Of a stretch of 64,000 nt of DNA, positions 45,908 to 55,821 are shown in pieces. The notes beneath the pieces are model-generated. The model saw only the letters and a list, made by a program, of their open reading frames with translations. It ran no database searches and was not told where the DNA came from. The first letter of the stretch is position 1, and every line of letters begins with the position of its first letter. Location: contig NZ_JAHKPD010000025.1 of the NCBI RefSeq assembly GCF_018860245.1, positions 122,765 through 186,764 of the forward strand. Direction: 5' to 3'. The stretch comes from Pseudotamlana agarivorans. GTDB lineage: Bacteria > Bacteroidota > Bacteroidia > Flavobacteriales > Flavobacteriaceae. Made by a program: the position numbers and the translations under genes.

Positions 45908-46972
45908 CTATTTTTTCCCTTTTAATAAACTCAAATTTCCGTAGTTTAACATTGATTTCACCTTATATATCAACGCCTTCTTCTCTACCAAATGCCATGA
46001 CAAATATCCGAAAACAATAGAAATTAATAAAGACCAAAATATCAATTGATAAACATCTAGTTTATAAAAATAAACAAGTGTTTGCTGAATAGGGAAACTA
46101 TATATATAAATGCCATAAGACATATCGCCTATTTTTTCGAAACGACTAAAAAAAGGAAATGGTATAAACCCGATTAATAAAATTACTACAGGAAAAACAA
46201 TATGTTTTACCTCTCTATAAAAATTAAATGTAAGGGAAAATATTAAAATAACCACAGTAACAAAGAGTAATAACTTTTTGTTATTAATATTTTCAAAACC
46301 ATAGGCTGCTAATAAACTACCACAAACAAAAAAGGCACCTAAATTTAATATATGACTCCCCTGCATACCCAAAATAGATGAACCTCCAAATCTTGCCATA
46401 AAAAAATTATAAACTATAAGCATTGCGATAAAAACCAACGCTATTAACACTCGCGTCATTTTATAATTATGCCTTACGGCATAAAGAAGTCCGACAGCGA
46501 TATATAATGAAAACTCATATCTAATAGTCCATAATGACCCATTAATGGAATGGTAAGGGTTATTATCAAAAACACCCTTTATAACAGGTTGAAAATTATA
46601 CAGTGATAAGTTATTAGGTAAATAAGTAAGTACCTCAACATTTTTATACATAGGCACGTCTCGTTCATAAACAAACGGTAATAACAGTAATGTCAAAATC
46701 AAAACCACAAATAGCGCAGGAAAAAGTCTTAAAAAGCGTTTTTTGTAATAGGTTAAAAGCGAATCACTACGCTGCATACTTTGAAAAATGAAGTACCCAC
46801 TAATTACAAAAAAACCACTTAATCCTATTTGAGAAAAAGCCGTTTGACCATTTGACCATTGATAAAGCCATTCATTGTGCTCACCCTCGCCAGAAATCGC
46901 AAAGGCATGTGTTAAAACTACAAATACAGCAAACAAAAATCTTAAAAAGTCAAAATTATTTTCTCTATGCAT
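45908..46972 (-). CDS. Acyltransferase family 3 membrane protein
   Basis: The 354-residue protein begins with FDFLRFLFAVFVVLTHAFA, where the Arg and the His of LTHA are the family hallmarks, and continues with about ten hydrophobic segments. Acyltransferase-3 proteins move acetyl or other acyl groups onto exported glycans at the inner membrane. With the MBOAT pair and the hexapeptide enzyme this is a third acyl-modification gene in the cluster. Confidence 0.9.
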   Translation of the reverse strand: MHRENNFDFLRFLFAVFVVLTHAFAISGEGEHNEWLYQWSNGQTAFSQIGLSGFFVISGYFIFQSMQRSDSLLTYYKKRFLRLFPALFVVLILTLLLLPFVYERDVPMYKNVEVLTYLPNNLSLYNFQPVIKGVFDNNPYHSINGSLWTIRYEFSLYIAVGLLYAVRHNYKMTRVLIALVFIAMLIVYNFFMARFGGSSILGMQGSHILNLGAFFVCGSLLAAYGFENINNKKLLLFVTVVILIFSLTFNFYREVKHIVFPVVILLIGFIPFPFFSRFEKIGDMSYGIYIYSFPIQQTLVYFYKLDVYQLIFWSLLISIVFGYLSWHLVEKKALIYKVKSMLNYGNLSLLKGKK

Positions 46973-46982
46973 GAAATTACAA

Positions 46983-47762
46983 TTAAAATTTTTTAGGTTT
47001 ATTAAATTGAAATTTTATCACATACAAGTACTTTTTAACAAGATAGAATAAATCTACAAAGCTACCTCTCATCAACCTTAAAACTGACATCACAAAACCT
47101 TTCGAGGCACTTAAAAAACGAACATCCTCATGCCAAAGCTGGTAGTTCCCATCCATATCATTCTTAAACCTAAAAAATAATTGTTTTTTTGTTCTCTTTA
47201 TTTGATAAGAAAAAATTGAAGCGACAAATTCAATATCAAACCCCGCTTTCAAGACACGTACTGTCCACTCTTTGTCCTCAAAAGTAGCCACATCTTCTCT
47301 AAAAGGGTGTTGCTCCCATACTTTTCTATTAAAAGCCGAACCAGAAAAAATCAACCCTGATTTATTGGGGTCTTGAGTAGCAGGAATATTATAGATAAAA
47401 TTTCTGTAATCATTTGGACTATGTAAACACCTCAACCCTGCCAAATTAGAATTTTCATCAAATTTTTGTTTAATCAGTTTGAAAAAATCATGACTCACTG
47501 GGTAGGAATGCGCACTAAACATAACCACTATAGAAAACCTAGTATGTTTAGCTGCAAAATTAGCACTCCCACCATAACTAAATTTTTCAATTGTTATAAA
47601 CCTTGCTCCGTATTGTTTTGAAACAGCTTCGCTAGCATCTGTTGATAGATTGTCTATGACAATAATTTCACCAAGATCATCTAAATACCTTTCTGTTAAG
47701 TTTTTTAACAAAAAAGTAAGTGCTTCAGCTTGGTTTTTATTTCTTATTACTACTGAAATCAT
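46983..47762 (-). CDS. Glycosyltransferase family 2 protein, rhamnosyltransferase-like, with SAHS in place of DxD
   Basis: The 259-residue protein starts ISVVIRNKNQAEALTFLLKN and has EIIVIDNLSTDASEAV. At the position of the metal-binding DxD it reads VVMFSAHSYPVSHDF, so the usual acidic pair is missing. FEDKEWTVRVLKAGF supplies an acidic region for catalysis. This variant may be normal for a subset of rhamnosyltransferase-like enzymes, or it may mark a changed mechanism; I cannot tell which. Confidence 0.8.
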   Translation of the reverse strand: MISVVIRNKNQAEALTFLLKNLTERYLDDLGEIIVIDNLSTDASEAVSKQYGARFITIEKFSYGGSANFAAKHTRFSIVVMFSAHSYPVSHDFFKLIKQKFDENSNLAGLRCLHSPNDYRNFIYNIPATQDPNKSGLIFSGSAFNRKVWEQHPFREDVATFEDKEWTVRVLKAGFDIEFVASIFSYQIKRTKKQLFFRFKNDMDGNYQLWHEDVRFLSASKGFVMSVLRLMRGSFVDLFYLVKKYLYVIKFQFNKPKKF

Positions 47763-47764
47763 TG

Positions 47765-48616
47765 TTATGGCTTAGAAACTATTTTTTTCAACAAATTATA
47801 AGGCTTCATAAGAAATTTGCCCAACTTATATTCAAATGACTCTCTAACTTTTAACTTTCCTGACTTATGTGTATTAATCTCATAAAATAAAACTTTCAAA
47901 CAGTTATCAAAATCTTTAATATATAGTTCTTTATGTTTTTTAAAGATATATTCCCTAGAAATTTCTAAATAGCTTTTGATAGATTCTGTTTGCCTTGACA
48001 CTTTTGCTTTTCTATAAAAAAACAAAAAAGAATCTATAATTTTATAATCCCATCCTTGCTTAGTAATCGCAAGCCAAAACTCCCAATCTTCAAAACCTTT
48101 TACCATTTTTTCATCATAGCCCCCTACAGCCTCCCAGCATTGTTTTCTATATAAAGACGTCGCTACAAGTTGATTTACATACATTAAACTCTTCCAGTTC
48201 GTTCCCTTTGGCTTTAAATCATAAAATGTATTATTTAAATCTCCTTTAAAAAATTTGGTGTAGCATGACACAATACCTAAATATTCATTATTTAACAACT
48301 CAGGAACAACTTTAAACAAATAATCTTTTGAAAGATAATCATCCGCATCTAGGGGAAGAATAAAACTCCCTGAACTCATCCTAATCCCCGAATTTCTAGC
48401 ACTTGATGGACCTCCATTTTTTTTACACAAATACTTAAAACGAGAGTCTTTTTTAACCCATTGATTAATAACCTCCTCACTATTATCCGAACTTCCGTCA
48501 TTAACAACAATACATTCCCAATTTGTGTAAGTTTGATTTAGTACCGATTGTAGTGATTCATTTAAAAAGCGAGCCTGGTTATAACAGGGAACGATAATAG
48601 AAACTAGTGTATTCAT
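47765..48616 (-). CDS. Glycosyltransferase family 2 protein (paralogue of the next gene)
   Basis: A 283-residue GT2 with SIIVPCYNQARFLNESLQSV, SFILPLDADDYL and GFEDWEFWLAITKQGW. Its C-terminal half is close to that of the protein encoded at 48654-49496 (for example WEFW followed by REYIFKKHKELYI here and REYIFKKHKQLFI there), so the two are tandem duplicates. Two bases separate it from the SAHS-type GT2. Confidence 0.88.
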   Translation of the reverse strand: MNTLVSIIVPCYNQARFLNESLQSVLNQTYTNWECIVVNDGSSDNSEEVINQWVKKDSRFKYLCKKNGGPSSARNSGIRMSSGSFILPLDADDYLSKDYLFKVVPELLNNEYLGIVSCYTKFFKGDLNNTFYDLKPKGTNWKSLMYVNQLVATSLYRKQCWEAVGGYDEKMVKGFEDWEFWLAITKQGWDYKIIDSFLFFYRKAKVSRQTESIKSYLEISREYIFKKHKELYIKDFDNCLKVLFYEINTHKSGKLKVRESFEYKLGKFLMKPYNLLKKIVSKP

Positions 48617-48653
48617 TTAAAAAAGATTATTTTGAATCAAACAAATATTTGAA

Positions 48654-49496
48654 TCACGATACAATTCTTTTTAAAAACCTCAATGGAGCTAAAATAAGAC
48701 ATCCAAGCCTGTAATCTAAGGACATTTTGGTTTTTAATTCTGTACGTCGTAATATATGATTTCTATAAATCACTTGATTTGTAAAAGAATCCAAGTTATC
48801 AATAAATAATTGTTTATGTTTTTTAAAAATATATTCTCGTAATTCTAAATCATAATTTTTAACAGCTACACGATCTCTAGATATTTTTTTTATTCTATAG
48901 GTAAACAAAGGTTCTTGAATGATATGCATCTGCCAACCATTTTTTAATATTGAAATCCAAAACTCCCAATCTTCGTAACCATGCACCATCTCCTCATCAT
49001 AACCAGAAACTTGCTCCCAACAAATTTTTCGAAACAATGAATTTCCTAATCCATTACTTTTAACTAAAAAATTTGACACACCTCCTCCTAAAGGTTTAAT
49101 AATTTCTTTTTCAATTTTATTGTTTTTAAGGGTTTTATAAAAACATCCTACAACTCCAACACCTTTATTTGCATCAAGATATTTAACTGCTTTTTCAATA
49201 AAAGTAGGCTCAAAATAATCATCGGCATCCAAGTTTAAAATATATTTGGTTTTCGCTAAACTTATCCCTTTATTCCTAGCTTTACAAACCCCTTTATTAA
49301 CTTGAAAAACAACCTCTACATTTTCACAGATAATCTTTTCTAAAACTTTTTTTGTTGTAATATCAGATCCGTCATCAATAATAATAATTTTATCTGCTTT
49401 TAGCGTTTGGTTTAAAATGGAATTAAGCGCTTCCATAATATAGGCTCCATCATTATGACAGGGGATTACTACGGTAACATTACTTATTGAACTCAT
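48654..49496 (-). CDS. Glycosyltransferase family 2 protein (paralogue of the previous gene)
   Basis: A 280-residue GT2 with VTVVIPCHNDGAYIMEALNS, KYILNLDADDYFE and GYEDWEFWISILKNGW. It shares the C-terminal phrase YDEEMVHGYEDWEFW with its neighbour at 47765-48616 (YDEKMVKGFEDWEFW there). The divergence between them is moderate, which suggests a duplication followed by specialisation for different sugars. It adjoins the next upstream gene with no gap. Confidence 0.88.
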   Translation of the reverse strand: MSSISNVTVVIPCHNDGAYIMEALNSILNQTLKADKIIIIDDGSDITTKKVLEKIICENVEVVFQVNKGVCKARNKGISLAKTKYILNLDADDYFEPTFIEKAVKYLDANKGVGVVGCFYKTLKNNKIEKEIIKPLGGGVSNFLVKSNGLGNSLFRKICWEQVSGYDEEMVHGYEDWEFWISILKNGWQMHIIQEPLFTYRIKKISRDRVAVKNYDLELREYIFKKHKQLFIDNLDSFTNQVIYRNHILRRTELKTKMSLDYRLGCLILAPLRFLKRIVS

Positions 49497-50468
49497 CTAC
49501 ATGTTAATTTTTTTAGATTTCCATCGTTTTTCAACCTTATATACCCCCCTCGACAAAAGCAAAAAAAGATGACCAAATAATTTTATTTCAAAAACTAACA
49601 GCCTATTATCGCTTGACTTCAATAAAGGGATAAGATTGTCTAATACAAATTTCGCGTTTTTTTGATCCTTATTTTCAACACTTCTAAAAAAAGCATCAAT
49701 GATATATTTATATAATGAATTAATTAATACGTGATCCTGCAATATTATACTTTTTTTAAAATTTTCTATTGCAGTATAACTTTGGGAGCTTTTGTATGGC
49801 TTCACATATTTTAAACTAGCATCACTTATCCTATTATTGTGTTGCCTATATAAAAATAACGGTGTATTTAAAACCTTGTAACTATCTTTTTTGATTCTAA
49901 AAAACAGCCTTGAGAACAATTCTGTTTCCTGACCCTTAGATATATTCTCATCAAAAAGAGTGGTTTTTAATAAATAGGCTTTTCGAAATAATATTGAATT
50001 TGTAATAATTCTCAACTTCCACAATAAATAATCTTTAAATAAATAAGAAGTTTCTTCAAGTTCTTCAAATTTAGGGTAATTCAAATCCTCATCTACTAGA
50101 TAATGAGAGGCAATAACGAATTTTGTATGCGTTTTAAAACCGTTTATTTTAGTTTCTAAAAATTCTTTTAACATCACGTCATCATCATCAAACCAATTGA
50201 CAAACTCCCCTTTACTAACCTTAAAACCATAGTTACGTGCCGCATTACCTCCAGGCAACCGTTCTTCAGGTCGGTGATGATATTGAAACCGTTCATCTTC
50301 ACGACAGTAATCTGCCATTACCTTATCAGTATCATCAGTACTCCCATCATCCACCACAATGCACTCCCAATTGGTATAAGTTTGTGCTAAAATAGAGTCT
50401 AAAGTTTCTGCTAATAGACATGCTCGGTTATAAGTTGGAATAATAATAGAAACTAAGGGGTTATGCAT
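49497..50468 (-). CDS. Glycosyltransferase family 2 protein
   Basis: A 323-residue GT2 with PLVSIIIPTYNRACLLAETL, ECIVVDDGSTDDTDKV and FVNWFDDDDVML; PGGNAARNYGFKVSKGEF is the conserved donor-domain helix. An 81-base gap precedes it. The C-terminal region is basic and partly hydrophobic. Confidence 0.88.
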   Translation of the reverse strand: MHNPLVSIIIPTYNRACLLAETLDSILAQTYTNWECIVVDDGSTDDTDKVMADYCREDERFQYHHRPEERLPGGNAARNYGFKVSKGEFVNWFDDDDVMLKEFLETKINGFKTHTKFVIASHYLVDEDLNYPKFEELEETSYLFKDYLLWKLRIITNSILFRKAYLLKTTLFDENISKGQETELFSRLFFRIKKDSYKVLNTPLFLYRQHNNRISDASLKYVKPYKSSQSYTAIENFKKSIILQDHVLINSLYKYIIDAFFRSVENKDQKNAKFVLDNLIPLLKSSDNRLLVFEIKLFGHLFLLLSRGVYKVEKRWKSKKINM

Positions 50469-50549
50469 AAATAGAATTATGGAAACAAATATATTAATTT
50501 TATTAGTCTAATTAAGGTGCAACTTAGAAGCTCCTTACCACTTCTACAA

Positions 50550-51515
50550 TCATTTGAACAAAAAGGGAAATAACTTCTGTCTTTGTCTTACAATAGGAAA
50601 ATATTTTACACTAAGGAAAGAAAACATTAGCCTAGGTGATCTAAAAAATAAAAACCACCAATACCCAATATCATTAATCAATATTTTTTTTTGCTTAAAT
50701 TTAATTATCCAAATCCTATTTAATAATGCATCTATATATTTTAGATCAACTTCATTTTTACTACTCCAACATAACAAGGATTCGTACATTTTCATATCAT
50801 AGATTTTATACAAATAATCATTATAAAAAACATTATTATCATGAACCCCTCTAATGGCGACTGAATAATCTATAATACCACTATATAATTTTGCTTTTAA
50901 TGTCATTTTCCATATCAACTCGGTATCTTCAGCAACGATTAAATCTTCATTAAAAAGACCTGTTTTCTCAAAGATCATCTTTTTTACTGTTAAACCATCT
51001 ATACTAAAATGCCCCTTACCACCTTTCAATAAGACCATGAAAAGATTTTCCGGGCTAACCTTCTCGGTCATGGTACATAACTCTAGTCTTTTTCTTTCCT
51101 TAGCTGAAGTGGAACGGTAAAAGTGTGCTCCTATAGCGTTATAAACGCCATCTACTTCTTCTTCATTTTCAAAAATCAACTTATCGTTGTTAAACCTATT
51201 TGGTAAATAATAATCATCGGCATCTAAAAAAGCAATGTAATTTCCTCTTGCTTTTTTTATGCCTAAATTTCGACTTGCTGACCGTCCTTTATTACATTTA
51301 TTATCATGATAAAGCACTCTGACTTTCGAGTTTTGCTCAAGAATTTGTGTTAAGATTTCTTCAGTTGCATCCGTACTTCCATCATTTATAATGATAACCT
51401 CAAAAACCTCTGATTGTTCCAAAGCAGAGGATATAGCTTTTTCAATAAAACGCTCCGCATTATACACTGGAATTATTACAGAAACTTCAAATGCATTCAT
51501 ACCCTTAAAACTCAT
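50550..51515 (-). CDS. Glycosyltransferase family 2 protein
   Basis: A 321-residue GT2 starting FEVSVIIPVYNAERFIEKAI, with EVIIINDGSTDATEEIL and YIAFLDADDYYLPNRF; NEDLIVAEDTELIWKMTLKA carries the catalytic acidic pair. Its start lies 11 bases inside the end of the preceding GT2 gene. The C-terminal tail is rich in Phe, Lys and Arg, suggesting membrane contact. Confidence 0.88.
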   Translation of the reverse strand: MSFKGMNAFEVSVIIPVYNAERFIEKAISSALEQSEVFEVIIINDGSTDATEEILTQILEQNSKVRVLYHDNKCNKGRSASRNLGIKKARGNYIAFLDADDYYLPNRFNNDKLIFENEEEVDGVYNAIGAHFYRSTSAKERKRLELCTMTEKVSPENLFMVLLKGGKGHFSIDGLTVKKMIFEKTGLFNEDLIVAEDTELIWKMTLKAKLYSGIIDYSVAIRGVHDNNVFYNDYLYKIYDMKMYESLLCWSSKNEVDLKYIDALLNRIWIIKFKQKKILINDIGYWWFLFFRSPRLMFSFLSVKYFPIVRQRQKLFPFLFK

Positions 51516-52281
51516 TTAGCATTCCAAGCTTAACCAATAATTTTAACTTTTTGGAATTTCTTAAGTTACTTAAAGTACGTTCCTGCTCAAAAAATTCAGA
51601 TAAATCGTTCATTAGTATTTGAAACTCACTATCTAAAACAGCCTGCCTTTCTTTTTGCATAATTGGTTTATTTGCTATTAAAGAACTGATACCTCCCAAA
51701 TAAAAATTTGTATAAACAGCATCTACATATTTATAGCTAGAATTATATTTTAGCAACGCTAGTATTAAAAACTTCCAATCGGCTACAATTTTTAAACGCT
51801 CATCATAACCTCCATATTTGTCAAATAAGTCTTTTTTTATAAATGTAGATTGATGAGGAGGCAAATCACTATGCAAATATTTAAACGTTAACTTTTCAGG
51901 TGGTCTTTTAATAGCAAAATTCTTTCCATCAATTTTATTAATATTAAAATACACAAAACCTTCTCCGTTTAAATGCTTAACAACCTTTTTTAAAGCATAT
52001 TTTTCAGTAAAATCATCGCCACTATTTAAAAAAAACAGATATTCTCCCTTAGCTTTTTTTATGCCTTTATTCATGGCATTGTAAATACCAGAATCTGGTT
52101 CGCTTACCCAATAATCAATATGCTCTTGATTTTTTTCTATAAGCTCTTTACTGTCATCATGAGAACCTCCATCAATTACAATATATTCAAAATCTTGAAA
52201 AGTTTGAGACAACACACTTTCCATCGTGCGCTCCAAACCTTTGACGTCATTATAATTTATTGTGATGATTGAAATAAGCAT
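51505..52281 (-). CDS. Glycosyltransferase family 2 protein (WcaA/WcaE-like)
   Basis: The 258-residue protein begins ISIITINYNDVKGLERTMES and has FEYIVIDGGSHDDSKELI, EYLFFLNSGDDF and a region DLPPHQSTFIKKDLFDKYGG that matches the WcaE/colanic-type GT2 subgroup. It starts four bases after the GT4 gene. The NSGDD motif replaces the usual DADD but is normal for this subgroup. Confidence 0.88.
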   Translation of the reverse strand: MLISIITINYNDVKGLERTMESVLSQTFQDFEYIVIDGGSHDDSKELIEKNQEHIDYWVSEPDSGIYNAMNKGIKKAKGEYLFFLNSGDDFTEKYALKKVVKHLNGEGFVYFNINKIDGKNFAIKRPPEKLTFKYLHSDLPPHQSTFIKKDLFDKYGGYDERLKIVADWKFLILALLKYNSSYKYVDAVYTNFYLGGISSLIANKPIMQKERQAVLDSEFQILMNDLSEFFEQERTLSNLRNSKKLKLLVKLGMLNEF

Positions 52282-52285
52282 GGAA

Positions 52286-53575
52286 CTAATCTTTTAGAGT
52301 ACTTTTGAACAATTTAGAGTAGGCTTGTGCTTGAACACTTAAATCGTATTTTTTTGCAGCATTTTCTCTTATACGTTTTTTATCAAATCTATCTTTAATG
52401 TTTAGAAACTTTTCAATAGCTTTTTTTAGCCCAAAACTACTAATTTCATCACACAAAATTCCATTTTCTCCTTCCTCTATCATATCTGGGATCCCACCTA
52501 TATTAAACCCTATTACAGGTGTACCACAAGCCAACGATTCAAGCACTGTATTAGGTAAATTATCCATTAACGACGGAATAACAAAAACATCGGCAGCAGA
52601 ATACGCTACTGCCATTAAGCGCTCGTCTTTTATTTCTCCCAACTCCAAAACATTTCCAAAAGTACTTAATTCCCCTTGTTTTTTACCAATTGCACACAAT
52701 AATACATCCTTAGAATTTAGTTCTTGTATTGCCGCCTTCAATAACCTGAATCCTTTTCTGTTATTGTTTATCGAATCTGCAACAAACAAGACAATCGTCT
52801 TATTGTAAGGCATATTAAATACCGCTCTAGAGTATGTTACATCTATAGATTTAAACAACTCCATGTTTAAGCCATAAGGTATCGTTAAAACTTTTTTATT
52901 TTTGAAAGCCGTACTTTTCTTTACTTCTAAGGATAACCAATTTGAAGGTGTTACAATGGTTAAATTTTCAACAGATTGAAGTATTTTCGACTTATAGCCC
53001 ACCAACTGTTCTTCTATAGATTTTTCAATTTGCAATCGCTTTCGAAGAATTGGTGTTCCATTTTCATCTATACCTAAAAAATTTTCTTTATAATGCTCTC
53101 CACCTAAAAAAGGATTCATATCATGCAAAGTCCAGATTACAGGTTTTTTGTTTTTCTCAAAAAAGGATTGGTAATCTAAAAAGTTGGCAACCCAATGTAA
53201 GTTAATAATATCTGCCTCTTTATATAAAGGGGATGCTGTGATATCAAAACTTGAATTTGGAAAACTAAACATCTCTAATCCTTTTGGACGGTCTTTTAAA
53301 AATTGCGCTTCTTTAGAGAAAGGTTTCATCTTAATAAATCCTAAAACTTTTAAAAAGAGAATTAATTTATTAAAAATAATTTTCACTCTAGGTTCCTTCT
53401 TTTTCTGGAAAACAAATTGCGTAGTTTTATTTATATGCTTTTGTTTTTTTAGTACAAGCACATTAGAATTGACGTCTTCACCTAGTAATCCTTCGTGTAA
53501 ACGTAAGCAGGCATTTGCAGCTCCACCTCTATCGTATGTATTGACTATTAAAACCTTAACTTTGCTTGATTCCAT
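52286..53575 (-). CDS. Glycosyltransferase family 4 protein
   Basis: The 429-residue protein opens VKVLIVNTYDRGGAANACLR and has ADIINLHWVANFLDY and VIWTLHDMNPFLGGEHYKEN in the acceptor half, typical of WcaC-like GT4 enzymes. The donor half includes VFVIPSLMDNLPNTVLESLA and GTPVIGFNIGGIPDMIEEG. It overlaps the FkbM gene by 20 bases. Family assignment is strong. Confidence 0.9.
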   Translation of the reverse strand: MESSKVKVLIVNTYDRGGAANACLRLHEGLLGEDVNSNVLVLKKQKHINKTTQFVFQKKKEPRVKIIFNKLILFLKVLGFIKMKPFSKEAQFLKDRPKGLEMFSFPNSSFDITASPLYKEADIINLHWVANFLDYQSFFEKNKKPVIWTLHDMNPFLGGEHYKENFLGIDENGTPILRKRLQIEKSIEEQLVGYKSKILQSVENLTIVTPSNWLSLEVKKSTAFKNKKVLTIPYGLNMELFKSIDVTYSRAVFNMPYNKTIVLFVADSINNNRKGFRLLKAAIQELNSKDVLLCAIGKKQGELSTFGNVLELGEIKDERLMAVAYSAADVFVIPSLMDNLPNTVLESLACGTPVIGFNIGGIPDMIEEGENGILCDEISSFGLKKAIEKFLNIKDRFDKKRIRENAAKKYDLSVQAQAYSKLFKSTLKD

Positions 53576-54455
53576 ATATGTTTAATTGCCCATCCATATT
53601 ATTATATGTTTTAACTTTAACAAAAGGTGACTTATTTATTAAACCTGGAGAAGAAATATAAAGTCTAAAATTAGCCTTTTCTAAAATATTCACAATCTCA
53701 CCTAAAGATTGGATTTTACCAACAAACGAATGATATTCAACAAAAACATGTTCAACATTTATTAATAAATCATCAATATCTATTAAAACTTCAGTCTCTG
53801 ATCCTTCAATGTCAAGTTTTAAAAAATCAACTTTTCTGTTTAAATATGGTCTTAATGATTCTACGTCAATGCTCTCAAATCGGTCATCATTGTTCGATAC
53901 TAAATTACCCGATAGCAAACCAGCATCAGCCCCCTCACTAAAAAAAGACAACACCTTATTTTCATTCCACAGCCCCTTGTTTATTAACTTAACACTATTA
54001 AATCCAAACCTTTTGATATTGTTCGCCAAAATATCAAATATTTTTTTATCGGGTTCAAAAGCTATTATTTCTGAGTCTGGATAGATTTTTTTAAAATAAA
54101 TAGTTGCCATTCCTATATTTGCACCGCCATCAATTATATAAGGCTTACTACTATTTGAATTAAACTTATAAATTTCTTCAACAAAAATTTCCTCATTCAT
54201 AAAATGATAGGAAGCATTATCAGGTATTAAAATATCTACACCTTCAAGCTTCACCGTAGTCTCAGTGTATCTTGGTATTTTTAAATAATTATTCTTAGTA
54301 CCATCTAATCTTAATTTAAGCTTCATTGATTGCACTAAATCAGGATGTAGTACTTTTTTAATTATTTTAATTATTTTTTTGGTTAAAGGTTTGGACTTTT
54401 GACTTCCATAAGCTTTCAAAAAAAAATCTTTTAATTTAAAATCCCTTTTTGTCAT
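53556..54455 (-). CDS. FkbM-family methyltransferase
   Basis: The 299-residue protein has the SAM-binding core PYIIDGGANIGMATIYF, EIIAFEPDKKIFDILANNIK and the family block VDFLKLDIEGSETEVLIDI. FkbM enzymes usually O-methylate sugars or polyketides. In this setting a sugar hydroxyl is the likely target. It is first in a run of genes overlapped to 50.5 kb, after a 108-base gap from wzt. Confidence 0.9.
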   Translation of the reverse strand: MTKRDFKLKDFFLKAYGSQKSKPLTKKIIKIIKKVLHPDLVQSMKLKLRLDGTKNNYLKIPRYTETTVKLEGVDILIPDNASYHFMNEEIFVEEIYKFNSNSSKPYIIDGGANIGMATIYFKKIYPDSEIIAFEPDKKIFDILANNIKRFGFNSVKLINKGLWNENKVLSFFSEGADAGLLSGNLVSNNDDRFESIDVESLRPYLNRKVDFLKLDIEGSETEVLIDIDDLLINVEHVFVEYHSFVGKIQSLGEIVNILEKANFRLYISSPGLINKSPFVKVKTYNNMDGQLNIYGIKQS

Positions 54456-54563
54456 TTCAATTTTGTGTATTTGCTAAGATTTTCAATATTTTAATTTAAT
54501 AACCAATGGAGTAGTACAATGAAAATAGATTATACAACTAATATTTCACTATAGAATATACTT

Positions 54564-55820
54564 TTAATCCCATCTACAAGGCAAGATGACACAGCCATAA
54601 TCTTTGCCAACATATTTAAACATTTCTGAACCTGTCTCTTCAATATTAAAATTGACAATATTTTCTAATAAACTAATCATTTCTCGATTTGGGACATGAT
54701 ATGCAATAGTTAAATTATAATTATTAGGTACTAAAGTAGACTTTGGTAGTTTAATTTCTACAACTCCTAAATCTCCATTTACATACGACACAATCCTATC
54801 TTCAGAAGAAAAGACTATACGCTCTTTGACATCAATTAATCTAAAACCTATATAAGCATCATTCAAATAAAATGCATTAGACGAAAATTTAATTTGAATT
54901 TTTATTTGTTGATTAAACCCATAGACATTTTGCAATTGATTTTCTTCATTAATTACCCGTACTTCTGTTACATCAACTTCTTTTGGTGATTTATTTAAAT
55001 AAAAAGAATTATTACTAGTTACACCAGAACTTAGATAAAAATCAACAGAAGCTTCTGAGGTTCCTTCAAACACCACTTTACCATGTTCCAACACCACACC
55101 ACGAGTACACAAACTCTTCACCGCCGCCATATTATGACTCACAAATAAAACAGTCCGTCCTTCTCCTTTAGAAATATCCTGCATTTTCCCAATAGCCTTT
55201 TTCTGAAATTCAGCATCTCCAACCGCCAAAACCTCATCGATCACCAAAATTTCGGGTTCTAGAAACGCCGCTACGGCAAAGGCTAAACGCACGGTCATTC
55301 CAGAACTGTATCGTTTTACAGGGGTATCAATATAACGTTCGCAACCCGAAAAATCAATAATTTCATCTATTTTAGAAGCGATTTCCTTTTTGGTCATGCC
55401 CAAAATTGCGCCATTCAAATAGATGTTTTCGCGTCCAGTCATTTCACCGTGAAAACCTGTACCCACCTCTAAAAGCGAAGCAATTCGGCCTTTTGTTTTA
55501 ATCTCTCCTGTAGTTGGTGAGGTTACTTTGGATAGTATTTTTAAAAGCGTGGATTTACCAGCACCATTTTTACCAATAATACCTAAGACCTCACCACGTT
55601 GCACTTCAAAATTAATGTCTTGCAAGGCCCATACATAATCGGAATCTCCTTTAGTGCTACGGTCGTTACTTTCACCTATTTTTAAAAACGGATCTTCCTT
55701 ACCTCGTATACGGTACCACCAACGTTTTAAATCGTCACTTAAGGTTCCTGTACCTACCAAGCCCAAACGGTATTGTTTGGAAACATTTTCAGCTTTCAGT
55801 ATAATATCTTTCTTTGCCAT
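54564..55820 (-). CDS. wzt: Polysaccharide ABC exporter ATPase with C-terminal carbohydrate-binding domain
   Basis: Wzt energises export of a lipid-linked glycan through Wzm. The 418-residue protein shows Walker A GKNGAGKS (83-90), signature RYSSGMTVRLAFAVA (170-184), Walker B ILVIDEVLAV (191-200) and H-loop H229. The 150-residue C-terminal part (about 270-418) is a Wzt_C-type beta-sandwich that reads the glycan's terminal modification. Such a domain fits the methyltransferase and acyltransferase genes in this cluster, which could make the export cap. One base separates it from wzm. Confidence 0.93.
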   Translation of the reverse strand: MAKKDIILKAENVSKQYRLGLVGTGTLSDDLKRWWYRIRGKEDPFLKIGESNDRSTKGDSDYVWALQDINFEVQRGEVLGIIGKNGAGKSTLLKILSKVTSPTTGEIKTKGRIASLLEVGTGFHGEMTGRENIYLNGAILGMTKKEIASKIDEIIDFSGCERYIDTPVKRYSSGMTVRLAFAVAAFLEPEILVIDEVLAVGDAEFQKKAIGKMQDISKGEGRTVLFVSHNMAAVKSLCTRGVVLEHGKVVFEGTSEASVDFYLSSGVTSNNSFYLNKSPKEVDVTEVRVINEENQLQNVYGFNQQIKIQIKFSSNAFYLNDAYIGFRLIDVKERIVFSSEDRIVSYVNGDLGVVEIKLPKSTLVPNNYNLTIAYHVPNREMISLLENIVNFNIEETGSEMFKYVGKDYGCVILPCRWD

Positions 55821-55821
55821 C

